Shown here piece after piece: positions 50,144 to 60,438 of a DNA stretch of 64,000 bases; positions within the stretch are counted from its first letter, which is position 1, and each line of letters starts with the position of its first letter. This stretch comes from Fereydounia khargensis. Its lineage: Eukaryota; Basidiomycota; Ustilaginomycetes; Urocystidales; Fereydouniaceae. Location of the stretch: NCBI GenBank assembly GCA_026413255.1, contig JAOCZO010000029.1, positions 1-64,000 on the forward strand, written 5' to 3'. A program made the position numbers and the translations under genes. The notes under the pieces are model-generated. The model ran no database searches and was not told the DNA's origin. It saw nothing but the letters and a program-made list of their open reading frames with translations.

Positions 50144-52828
50144 TCAGGCCAAAAGGTCCTCTTCTTGCCCGCCTGCCGATCCATTCACTGAGTTGCCGTA
50201 AAGAGGGGCATATTGTCAGCTTTGATCCTTCCATTCCGAGCCTCTCCACTACTCACCTCCATTCGTACTGGCCTTTTTCCGAGGTGCAGGCGCAGCGGCA
50301 CGAGCAGCCGCTTCCTTCTCCAAAGCCGCAGACCAACCTTCCTCAAACAGGTCTCCGTTTGTGGTTGGATCCGCAATGCTTGCTGCGATCTCGTTCTGCT
50401 TGTGACGATTCGTGCTCTCCAGCTCAGCCCTCCACTTGGTCACCAGCTGGCTAACCTGAGACGGCGCGTACGTTCGCGCAAACAGCGCAGCCTCCCCGAT
50501 TCGCCCAGATCGTTCCAGCAGCTCAATGCAGGCATCCACCTCGCCGAGTTGCAGGTATGCTGCAAACGCAATGTTTGTCGATCCCTTCTCCTGTGCAAGG
50601 TCAGCCAGGCGTCCCAGAAGTTCTCGGTCCTGTGTGGAGGTCGCCACCAATAGGAGCGACGACAGGTCCTGTGCCTTCTCGAAGCATTCTTTCGCCAGCT
50701 TGACGTTCCAGCGCGCCAGCGCCTTGTCGCCAATCGTTCGCCACCTCGACTCTGAACCAGCTTGCGGGCCGGAGCGCGCAATGTCAAGCGCGGTCTCAAA
50801 CTCGTCCAGCGAGATCGCAAGCTCAAACTTGTGATCTGCGTCCGTCGACACCTGCAGCGCGAGGTCCTTGAGATCCTGCGACTCGAGGAATCGTGCTACC
50901 TTGTTCCTCTGGTCCTGTGGCACGCTTTCCAGCAGCTCCCCAGCTGCATCCAGATCACCACGAAGCACTGCCGTCTGGTACTCGACCAGCGCAAGGGAGA
51001 GCGCAAAGCTGAAAATGTTAAGGTCCTTGTTCACGAGGTAGACCCTTCCGTGCTGGGGAATGTAGCCCAACAGGTACAACTCATTGTCCGAGTGCGTGAT
51101 TGTATGTGTCTGCTCGCCGACCAGGTACTGCAGCCGGTTGTTCGAGTTGGTGTAGATGAAGCACTCTCCCGTCCACTTGGCCGTTCGCACGCTCTCCGAC
51201 ACTTCCGTGATCACCTCGAATGCATCCTCGACACCGTCGTCCTCGACCGGGTTGCCAGCCTCCAAGTACTCGGTGTAGGCTTCGCGGTTGAAGCGGAGCA
51301 CGTAGAACGAATCGTCGCAGACGATGGCAACCAGCTCGCCCGTGGATGACCAGTGGATGGCCTTGGCATCAACATCAATCCTCCTCACCAGTGCTCCCGT
51401 CTCCCAGTCGTAGAAGCAAACAAAGCCCTGGTCAAGCACACCGAGCAAGGCGCCGCCAGAAACGCTCTGCACATTGTAGGCGAGCGTCAGCAGGCCAGGA
51501 CGCTCCTTGAAATTCTTAAAGACCTTGACCTTGGACGGGCCTTCGTGGACGGCGTACGTGTTGCTGTCGCTAGCCCACGCAAAGCCGAGACCAGAGCCAA
51601 AGGCCTTGTTGCGCCAAGCGAGAGCCGTGTAGATGATGTACTCGCCGTCTCCACACACGGTGACGAAACGACCGTTAGGGCTGTGCTGCAGGAGCTGAGG
51701 GTACACTTCAGTCGTGCCCATTTCTCGAACGGTGACGGGCACACGCTGGCCATCGGGAACGTCCTCATCTGTGAATGGATGTGTCAGTCGTCGAATCATG
51801 GCAGGGATGTGGAGTGAACAGAAGATTAACTTACCGATCGCAGCAGAGACGTTGGCGCTGAGTACCTCCGAGTTCTTAGCCCAGACCACTTTACCAGCAG
51901 CATCCATGCTGACGCTTGGCTCTTCCTTTCCGAGCTTGACAACGACAGCACCCTCGTCGTAACCAATAGCGACGTCGTTTCCACTCTTCTTGTAAGCGAC
52001 ACACCAGACACGCTCGAGACCATAGTCGAGCGTAGACTCGAGCCGGTAGGTGTTGGAGTGCCAGAGCTTGACAGTGCCGTCCTCGGAACCGGAGATGATG
52101 AGCGGCAAGGAAGGGTGGAACACGGCAAACGAGACGTTGGAAGTATGGCCGGTGAGAGTCTGAACGCAAGACTTGGAGAGGTAGTCCCAGACCTTGATGG
52201 TGCGGTCGTCTCCCGTGGTGAGCATATAGGGCTTTTCACCTCCGTGGAAGTACTCGACGTAGTTGACGCCCTTGTCGTGCGCATCAAGGGTAAAGTTGGC
52301 TACACTCGAGCCGAGGGTCCAGACCTTAACAGTCCTGTCAAGACAAGAGGAGGCGAAAGTGTTGGAATCCTTGGGGTTGAAACAGAGACTCATTATGTAG
52401 TGAGTGTGGCCCTCAAAGGTCTGCACGAGCCTCCACCCCTTCTCCCAGTCCCACATCTTGATCGTCATGTCATCGCTTCCGGTGAGCACGTAGCTGCCAG
52501 TCGGGTGGACCGCAAGGCAGCGAATGTAGTCGGGGTGAGCCTCAAAGCTGACGACCTTCTCATGGGTGTTGTAGTTGAAGGCACGGAGCTGAAAGTCGTC
52601 GGAGCCGGCGACGAACCAGTTCTTCCTGGCGATGAACTTGACGCAGCGGACTGGGACGTTGGAGATCTCAAAAGTCTTGACGATGGCACCGGTTTCATAG
52701 TTCCAGATGTTGACGGAGCCGGTGTAGAGACCAGCGAGAAGCCATGGCTCTGTTGGGTGAAAGTCGAGGGACTTGACTCGCTCTGAGCGAGCAAAGAGCT
52801 TCCTCTGAATGTCGAGTAGCATGGGCAT
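50144..52828 (-). CDS. SEC27: Coatomer subunit beta' (beta'-COP)
   Basis: Exons 52828-51835, 51768-50257 and 50187-50144 encode 849 aa. The N-terminal half is a WD40 propeller (FHPTEPWLLAGLYTGSVNIW, AGSDDFQLRAFNYNTHEKV, GSDDMTIKMWDWEKGW and others). It is followed by the coatomer WD-associated and alpha-solenoid regions (FALSLALVEYQTAVLRGDL, then LGRLADLAQEKGSTNIAFAA). Beta'-COP belongs to the COPI coat and binds dilysine signals in Golgi-to-ER transport. The first intron (51834-51769) is 66 nt, stop-free and in frame, but the retained peptide interrupts a conserved segment. The last exon is chosen because GGAG|GTGAGT is a strong donor and splicing leads in frame to VNGSAGGQEEDLLA. Without it the protein would end at GGE eight bases past the donor. 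Confidence 0.93.
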
Positions 52829-54605
52829 GGCGGCGAGGTAGCCAGCTGCTCAGCTGGTGGAAAGCAGCTTTTGGTTTGTCGAGGTAAGGGGAGGGAAAAG
52901 GTGGGAGGGGGGGGGTGGGCGTGAAGGAGTTTGAGGATAATCACGGGGGTGAAAAGGCGACAGAGCTATGCGAATGCTGTAGGTAGGTGATGGGGCGGAG
53001 GGATAGAAGAATGCTGCTCGCTGGCGTCAGCTGCGCACGCACGCACCCAGCCAGAGAACGAGAGAGACAGAGAGAGCGACAGGTGGAACCCACTCACTCC
53101 TTCGCCTTCGGGTTGGCTGGCTAGCGCTGGCTAGCGCTGGCCAGCGCCGCTCGAGCCACGGCCAAACGAAATGGGGCAGCCGCCAGCAATCCATTCCCAT
53201 TTCTCGCTCTGCCTCCTGTTGGCCATCCCCCCTTCCAGGTCACGTGCAAGCAGGCGGGTGTCCCGTGGCGCGTTGCAGTGATCGGCTCCGGATGGACTGG
53301 CGTGAGCCCTGCCATGGCCTGCACAGAACAACAAGAGCAACAAGAACGAGCATCGACACACAGACACACACACACCGACAGAACTCAACGTGCATATGCA
53401 GCAAGTCAATCAGTACTGTATCGTGTGCGTGAGAAGACCAACACTTTATTATCCATGGCTGGATGGAAGTAAAATGCGGTCCTGTTACTTTTGCTGGAAA
53501 GAATGAAACACTCTGTCTGGGCAGCTCAGAGGGGGTTGTCTGTCACTGCGTGGACCAACACTGGCTGTCTGTTACGCGGCTCCCGAGGCGGGCAAGGTCG
53601 GGGAGAGGAGGGGGGGGCATTACGGCATGCTTTACTTGCCTTGCCCCTTTTGCCCTTGCCGTTTGCGGTTTGCGGTTTCCTGGTTTGGGTTTTGCTTGGT
53701 CTGTCTCGTCTCGATGCTTTGAATTCGAGTGTTACATTTGGGGATTTTGGATTTTTTTTTTCTTTCCCCCCTCGACTGGGCGAAGCCGCGTGCTTGTGAC
53801 TGCTCCTGCCCTGCCCTGCCCTATGCGGAGGTTCGGAACAAAGTGGCCGTCTGCCTGCTGCGACAGTGACAGTGACAGTGACTGTGACTGTGACTCTGAA
53901 TCCAAAATGCAAAAAGCAGCATCAGGTGCGGCGCGTCAGCTACTTACTGTTGATCAGGCCAGACAGACCGACAGATAGACCGACACTGTATTGCCTCATC
54001 CCTCAGTTCTCCCTCTCCCTCTCCCTCTCCCTCTCCACCCTCGTGCCTGGCTAAGCGCTGCTTGCTACAGTGGCTCCCCTCCCCCTCCCTCCCCCTCCCT
54101 GCCCCTTTGCTCCATCCATCGCCAATCCTACCTAGACCACCATCTTCTTCTTCTTCTTCTCCTTCTTTCCTTACACTCCTCCTCTCCATTCGCGCCGGTC
54201 TGGCGTCCATTTCTCTATTGTCTTGCTACTCTGCCCAGCCCTGCATCCCCTGCACCTCAGTGTTCCCGTCTCTTGCATCTCTCGTTTCCCACTGTGCCTC
54301 ATTACGCAGACCAACACCTCGGCCTATCTTTTTTTTGGCGCGTCGTGCATAACATCCGCCTCGCAACAGTCGTCAATCGTCAATCAACAATCAACACTCT
54401 GTGCTATCTCCATCATCACTACATCCACCAGTCACACATCTGCTTCTCCACCATATCTTACAATAACCCGCAATCGCGCTTGACTCGCCAACAGTCGTCC
54501 CTATTCAGTCCCACATCCTGACTCGCAGCTCATCTCCATCCCCCTCCCCCTCCCTCTCCCTTCTCGCTTCCCTCTGGCTCGCAAGGCTTCCACTTCCTTG
54601 CAGCC
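52829..54605. promoter_or_regulatory. Divergent promoter region, SEC27 and the Myb gene
   Basis: This 1.8 kb gap holds simple repeats (a G run at 52906-52917, CTAGCGCTGG repeats at 53121-53150, CAGTGA/CTGTGA units at 53863-53897) and a 600 bp C/T-rich leader from 54000 onward. No gene or RNA was recognised. Confidence 0.5.
53863..53897. repeat. CAGTGA/CTGTGA inverted hexamer tract
   Basis: Three GACAGT units switch to GACTGT units, giving an imperfect 6 bp tandem repeat. Confidence 0.8.
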
Positions 54606-57600
54606 ATGGAGAACCGGGGCGAGGATCCGTCCCCCTCGCGCCACCACACATTAAAGCAATCCGCCACCCTCCCGGATCACCAGGCAAGCCCAACCACTCC
54701 TCCTCGCACACCTGCCGATCTTCCTACACCACCCACCTCCCACATTGACTTTCGACCACCATCAAACCCCGTTGCTTCCGCCTCTCTCCCCCGTCTCAGC
54801 CAAGATGGTGTCCGTCCCGACGCTAGTCCCTCCACCACCGTTTCCGACAACATGGCTCCAAGAAGGGCCGCCGGCAGATTGAGTGGCGGCCGCATACCTT
54901 CAGACCACGAATCCATTGGCTCATCACCAAAGCGCCATCCGCCTTCTGCCTCCCGCCCATCCAGCCATCAGAGCGAACGACAACAGGTCCTTGCCGAGGC
55001 TGAACGTGCGAGGCATCTCAACCGAATCCGATCCCACTCTCGCTCAACCTCAAGAACGCCCTCTCCTATTCTGGCGCCCTCCCTCGGTCCATCTTCTCTC
55101 CTTCCGGACGCCACTACCTCTGCCTCTCTATCCCACTCAGAATCGGCCTCATGGCTTGATTCCACTGATCCAGCCACTTCGGCAGGCCATCTCTCCGTCC
55201 CAGCCCTCGGTCTTGGGTTAGGTCCGACTAAGGAGGAGCTCGAGATTCTCATTTACGGCTCCACACATGTTCATCAAGTCAAGTCCGAGTCGGATGAGCT
55301 GGCGAACGACGCAGATGCGAGCGATGCTGACGTCGACCAAATGCTGCACAGTCTCTCCACCATGGGCCTTGACGATCCTCAGGCTTCCGTCAACCAACGC
55401 GAGCGTCAACTCGCCGAAATGATCAAAAAGCTAGCTCTTCGCTGCACAGACCTGGTCAATTCGCGCGATGCCGTAAAGACAGAGCTAGAGACCAACAGAA
55501 TGACTGCTCTCTCCGTCATTTCCTCCATGAAGACCACTCATGCCCGCGTCCTGGCTGCAGAGAGGGGCGTACGCGATCGTCTCGAGGCTGAGCTCGACGG
55601 ATGGAAAGCTCAGGCAAAGATGCTCAGCACTTTGCTCAGTCGTGCCGAGGCTCGCGGTTATGATGAGCGCCGTATCGTCAGCGCCGCCGACCGCGCCAAG
55701 AATCTTTCAGCTGCCTGGCCCTCTTCCAGTCGCTTGCCTATCTCCAAGTCTGACGACTCGATTGCCAAGGAGAATGTTTTTTCAAGTCCAGCCGATTCAG
55801 CGAGTCATGCCTCGGCCGCACCACCAGCGTCACTTGCGCCTTTGGCTGCAAATGAGCCCATGTCCCCATCCCGATCTTCACCTCGTGCAAAGGCTTTCGA
55901 GCCCCAGACTCCCGCCGGTGAGGAAAGTCGCGGACGAGACCGTCGTCCAGAGAGTCTGCTCTACGCTGCAGAGGCTGAGGCTCGCTCTGAGAGCATTCTT
56001 GGCCTTGGTATCTCTAACCCGGGGGGCCTCGATCCCGAACTCGACGACTCTCCAATGTCTGCCGTCGTCAGGGAGCGTAACAAGCTCGCAACAGACAAGC
56101 GCTATCTCAAGGCGAGAGTCAAGGACGCCGAGGCTCAGGTTCATCGACTCGAGACAGAGCTTAAGTCTCTCCGACCCTACCTTGTTGCAGGCGGGATCAA
56201 GCTCGGCGACGAGGAACAGTATCGAGCCCACGCGACCGCTGCAGAAGCCGCAGATAATCTTCCTACCACCCCGAGTCGCTCTGGCGGCAAGCGGGAAAAG
56301 AGCCGTCGCAAGAAGCCAATAACCATGGGTGATGCTGAGACAGAGCATCTGCTCCTTGCGGCTCGTAGACTGCGCGAGATCCGCAAAGATCAAGCCGCAG
56401 CCTCTGCATCCACAGCAGCAGCAGCCTCTTCTAGTACCGTTGCCTCTGTACTTGCGCCACCAGCAGAGGTCCGTCCTGAGCATGCACCCGCCCATGCGAT
56501 CAAGCGGCAAGCCTCTGAGGGTCTCGAAGCGAACGAGACTGCGTATGGAACGCACGGCTCTCCACGAACTCCACCTACACGGACCGGTGAGCGCCCGCCA
56601 AAGACACCCAAGTCGAACAATGCAAGCATTCCCTCTACGCCTAAAATGTCTCTCAAGTCTCGTCATGGAGCATCGCAGCCTGAAGAGACAAATGAGCCTT
56701 GGACTTCGCACCACAAGCGCTTCGACAGCAGTGTTTCTGCGTCGTCCTTTACTGGTATCGATGAATTGCTACAGGCAGCAGAGACTCTCAACCCTGGCGC
56801 TGCCGCTGCGTCTTCTCCCTCGCTCACACCACAGTCAGTCACGACATCGCACCGCTTCCCCAACAATGCAGAAGGTCCCGGGATCTATTATCCTCGTGAT
56901 GTACAGCGAGGTGGCTACCCTCCGCACCACGTTGGCCCGCTTCCTCCGCCAAGGGGCATGCACTACGACTCATATGGTCGACCTCTTCACCCTGTCAACT
57001 CCAGTCCAGCTCGGCTGGCACATGAGAGTCCCAAACGACGCCGCGTTTCTTCTGCCGCACTTGACATTGAACCGTTCGGATCGCCATTTGCGTCCGATCG
57101 CCTGCCTCGTGGCCGAACCAACACGGAAGGAGCGGATCCCTACCTGCACGGACCGCCACGTGGATATGCAGAGTACGCGCCGAGTGGAGCATCTAGCGCT
57201 GGTGCCAGCCAAGGGTTGAGTGCGCTCGACCTGCTCGCTGATCAGGCTGCTGCAAGCCAAAACCCAAGCTTAGGCAGCGACCGATCAGGCGACTATGATG
57301 GCGTTAGCCCAATTGGCAGTCTCAGTAGCGAAGACGAGGCGATGGCAGTCGACGGTGACGGACTGTCAGGATCCAAGAAAGGCAAGGCCAACTCTCGAGC
57401 TTCCTCTTCGCAGCGGTCCGGTAAGAGCCCTCAACGTGGATCCCAGAAGGGCACCAGTGCGAATGGATCTCAGAATCTAAGCCAAGGCAGCTCGCGCACC
57501 GGCGATGGCCGTTCGTTTGGTGGGAACCAGAACCCAGAAAAGAGGCTGCCTTATGTACGTTGGACTTCGGAAGAAGACACAAAGCTCAGGGCTGCCATCA

Positions 57601-58418
57601 AGGAACACGGTCAGCGATGGGAACTCATCTCTCGTGCTGTTGGTACCCGATCGTATCACCAGTGCCGTCAGCGATATCTGCTTATGCGAAGGAAAGAAGC
57701 CGCAGCGAAAGCTCAGGCTGAAGCTGAAGAGGCGGTAAACACGGCGTCAGCATCGGCTTCAGATCAGCATTCTCAAGATGAGGGCGACTATGGTCGTGGG
57801 CCGCCGCCTTCAGCCTCTGTGTCTCGACGCAAGAGTACCAGCCGCCGGGAGCCCGGCTCGAGTCGTGGCGGCAGGAGCACGAATGACGAGCAATATGACG
57901 ATCAAGATGAGCTGAGCGATGGTGGTTCTGACCGCGCACAGGGCTCGACACCGCTGCATAAGCTCTCGATCGGGGCTCCTGGACCTGGGCCTGGACCTGC
58001 GGGGTCTGGGGCGAGCCACAATTACGGATCGTACTCGCCCACGGCAAGGCACGCGGCTTTCAGCAGCTCTTCTCGCACTCCAACGCACTCGCGGTCACTG
58101 TCTCATTCGCATGGCCTGAGTCCGATCCAGCAGTCTGCGCCGTTGAGCCCCTACTCTCACCAGAATGCGACTCCGACAGCTCGACGGGGTTACTACCCGC
58201 CGCCGTCACCATTGAACCACTCGTCGCGCCAATTGGCTCCTCTGATTGGGGGCGGTTATACGCCCGGCTCGCCGCTGCACTCGCACCGACAATTTGTTGA
58301 TGGGCCAGGCGGCAGTGGTCTGCCTGGATCGGGTGCCGGTGGCTCGGAACTTGGGTCGCCAACGACACCGGGAGGCTCGACACCGGGGCGAAGGATGGGT
58401 GCGGCTCTCTACAGTTGA
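54606..58418 (+). CDS. Long coiled-coil protein with a C-terminal Myb/SANT domain
   Basis: A single exon encodes 1270 aa. The first 220 residues are disordered and Ser/Pro-rich. Coiled-coil segments lie at about 265-350 (ERQLAEMIKKLALRCTDLV and on) and 494-530 (RYLKARVKDAEAQVHRLETE). A basic patch KREKSRRKKP lies at about 562. One Myb/SANT repeat lies at about 984-1027: VRWTSEEDTKLRAAIKEHG, then RWELISRAVGTRSYHQCRQR, with the three spaced aromatic positions (W, W, Y-type). The tail is Ser/Gly/Pro-rich. The Myb repeat predicts DNA or chromatin binding, and the coils predict self-association. It lacks the telobox pattern of telomere-binding Myb proteins. The specific role is not recognised. An undetected in-frame intron is possible in so long an exon. 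Confidence 0.83.
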   Translation: MENRGEDPSPSRHHTLKQSATLPDHQASPTTPPRTPADLPTPPTSHIDFRPPSNPVASASLPRLSQDGVRPDASPSTTVSDNMAPRRAAGRLSGGRIPSDHESIGSSPKRHPPSASRPSSHQSERQQVLAEAERARHLNRIRSHSRSTSRTPSPILAPSLGPSSLLPDATTSASLSHSESASWLDSTDPATSAGHLSVPALGLGLGPTKEELEILIYGSTHVHQVKSESDELANDADASDADVDQMLHSLSTMGLDDPQASVNQRERQLAEMIKKLALRCTDLVNSRDAVKTELETNRMTALSVISSMKTTHARVLAAERGVRDRLEAELDGWKAQAKMLSTLLSRAEARGYDERRIVSAADRAKNLSAAWPSSSRLPISKSDDSIAKENVFSSPADSASHASAAPPASLAPLAANEPMSPSRSSPRAKAFEPQTPAGEESRGRDRRPESLLYAAEAEARSESILGLGISNPGGLDPELDDSPMSAVVRERNKLATDKRYLKARVKDAEAQVHRLETELKSLRPYLVAGGIKLGDEEQYRAHATAAEAADNLPTTPSRSGGKREKSRRKKPITMGDAETEHLLLAARRLREIRKDQAAASASTAAAASSSTVASVLAPPAEVRPEHAPAHAIKRQASEGLEANETAYGTHGSPRTPPTRTGERPPKTPKSNNASIPSTPKMSLKSRHGASQPEETNEPWTSHHKRFDSSVSASSFTGIDELLQAAETLNPGAAAASSPSLTPQSVTTSHRFPNNAEGPGIYYPRDVQRGGYPPHHVGPLPPPRGMHYDSYGRPLHPVNSSPARLAHESPKRRRVSSAALDIEPFGSPFASDRLPRGRTNTEGADPYLHGPPRGYAEYAPSGASSAGASQGLSALDLLADQAAASQNPSLGSDRSGDYDGVSPIGSLSSEDEAMAVDGDGLSGSKKGKANSRASSSQRSGKSPQRGSQKGTSANGSQNLSQGSSRTGDGRSFGGNQNPEKRLPYVRWTSEEDTKLRAAIKEHGQRWELISRAVGTRSYHQCRQRYLLMRRKEAAAKAQAEAEEAVNTASASASDQHSQDEGDYGRGPPPSASVSRRKSTSRREPGSSRGGRSTNDEQYDDQDELSDGGSDRAQGSTPLHKLSIGAPGPGPGPAGSGASHNYGSYSPTARHAAFSSSSRTPTHSRSLSHSHGLSPIQQSAPLSPYSHQNATPTARRGYYPPPSPLNHSSRQLAPLIGGGYTPGSPLHSHRQFVDGPGGSGLPGSGAGGSELGSPTTPGGSTPGRRMGAALYS

Positions 58419-58812
58419 AGAAGGATGCTATTTTCGCTTTCGGTTTCATACCTCTGCACGCTTTTTACGTGCTTGTCTCTCTACTTTGTTGGACACATGC
58501 CTTTTCCCACTCTGTTTCTATTTTGCGATAGTGTTCGTTTCCTTCTATATTTCTCTAGCTATCTCTCTCTCTCTCTCTCGTATGCAACGGTGGAAATAAT
58601 CAAGTATGCTTGCATTTGTCATGAGACCGAATTGGTGCGTGCTGTGTGGTGCTCTAGGCGAGACTTGGCACAGAAAGGGGGGCTGGTTAGCGAGGAAGGG
58701 ATGGTGTACCGTGTCATCACGTGTATGTGAGTGCGGGGGGTCGATCGTGAGTGCGAGTGGATGACTGCTGTAGTCTAGTACGGTAACGGTCCAGCCCAGT
58801 AAAGTATGTTCG

Positions 58813-58840
58813 TTACTGTACAGTACAGTACTGCTGTACT
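58813..58840. repeat. ACAGT/ACTGT palindromic repeat
   Basis: TTACTGTACAGTACAGTACT and a further CTGTACT alternate direct and inverted units of the dispersed five-base motif. Confidence 0.88.
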
Positions 58841-59888
58841 CTTTTGCCGCGCGCGTCCGTGTCAGAACGCGGTGTGCATGTGGTTCGGTGTTGGTGTCGG
58901 TTTGGGCACTTGACAAGCGAGACGAGAGTGCATTTTTTCCTCTATGCTGTAAGTTATGCACCCTTCCTCTCCCGGCATCGGACTGACACGCATCAAGCAG
59001 ACAGCTCAGCACCGCGCAGCTCGAGCTCAGCGCAGTACTGCTCAGCTCAGTTTGGGCCTCTGCTGCATACATGCCCCCTCCCCTCTGGCCCGCGCAGCCC
59101 AGTCACGGCCACCGTACATCCATCGACATTGGCACGCCTCTCTTTGCAACTCCACTCGTACTTGACAAGCAACATTTCCAAGTGTCCGAGCTGAGATGGT
59201 CAGTCCTGTCCGATGCGCATAGCATAGATCTCTTGTCCGGTCAATCGCAGGCCTCCGCTGCGTCTCAATCTCTCTTTGCCATCTGGCCCCTTGCCGTATT
59301 CTTGCCTGCCTGCCTCTTCCCCTTCCCCGCCTCGTTTGCAGATCCGAGGCAGATGCTCGTGGCAAGCCCTGCCCTTCCTTGCTTCCACTCTTTCGCTTCA
59401 CAGCAGTCTCCCAGTCCAGTCAGTCCCAGCTATTGACGTCCATGTATACACTGACAGCACTGAATGTGACACAATCGCCACGTAACCTGCATCCGCATTT
59501 TAAGACACGGTGTTCGCCCGCTCACCGACCCCATAGCTAGCCAGCGATACTACTGTGCAGTAACTAAAGTCAGCCAGCTCCAACACGGCTAGCTCGTCGA
59601 ATCAATTCTAGACTAGACTTGTATGGCTTACAGTACTGTGCTGTATTCTGGCTGAACCTGGCATGGGCCCGCCTACTGCCTTACATCGTCCAAGTGCGAC
59701 CAGCCAAGGGGAGAGCGGGCAGGTGAGACTCAGTCAAGCGGACGAAATGCTTCCCGAGCTGCAGTCCGAACCTGCTGCACCTGCCTGTCACCGTCCCAGC
59801 GGTCCGCTGCATGTGCATACCTCCGTGCCCGGCATGACCAAAAGTGCAGTACCGCCATCCAACACTGACACACACACTCTCTCGACTT

Positions 59889-59928
59889 TTGTTTGCTGTT
59901 TGCTGTCTGCTGTCTGCTGTCTGCTGTG
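59889..59928. repeat. CTGTTTG/CTGTCTG 7 bp minisatellite
   Basis: About five tandem copies, two with TTTG and the rest with TCTG, about 510 bp upstream of the next start. Confidence 0.88.
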
Positions 59929-60438
59929 CGCTCTTTCCAACCCTCACTCAGGCCAACCTCTACCGTCGCCAGAACCCTGCTCCGTCCAACCCATACCTCG
60001 CTTGATTCTGCCACCTGTCTCCAGGGCTTGCTTATTATCAGCTGTTCACATTGACATCCTCCCTTCCCTTTTCCCCCCTTACCCCCTCTTCCACCCATCT
60101 CTCCACGCCTCTGTAACCACTCCCCTCCCTCCGTGTACCTTCATCCACCCTGGCTTCTATTTCTCTCCCTTTGGTCCATGACTACCACATTCTTTCCCTG
60201 CTTCGTTCTGTTCTTGTGACACGTCCTTGTCCTTGCAAGCTTCGAGACCACCTGCTCACGCGTGACACCCAGCATCTCCCATCAAGTCCTTCAACGCAAA
60301 AACCCGACCTTCCCAACGCATCTTGCTGTTTAGTCTGGCCGGCTCCATCTCAACATCCTCGTCCTGGTACCATCTAACCCTTCCATCCAAGAAACAAGAA
60401 AACTCGCAGCATCTCCTCTCAACGTGTATCCCCCCGCA

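Larger units (their letters stand above)
58419..60438. other. Intergenic 2 kb, Myb gene to hypothetical gene
   Basis: The left part is the Myb gene 3' region with a (CT)n tract at 58562-58580. The ACAGT block is at 58813-58840, and a small ACAGT/ACTGT fragment lies at 59631-59645. From about 59850 the sequence is C/T-rich leader with the CTGTCTG repeat. No coding frame with family character was seen. Confidence 0.5.
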
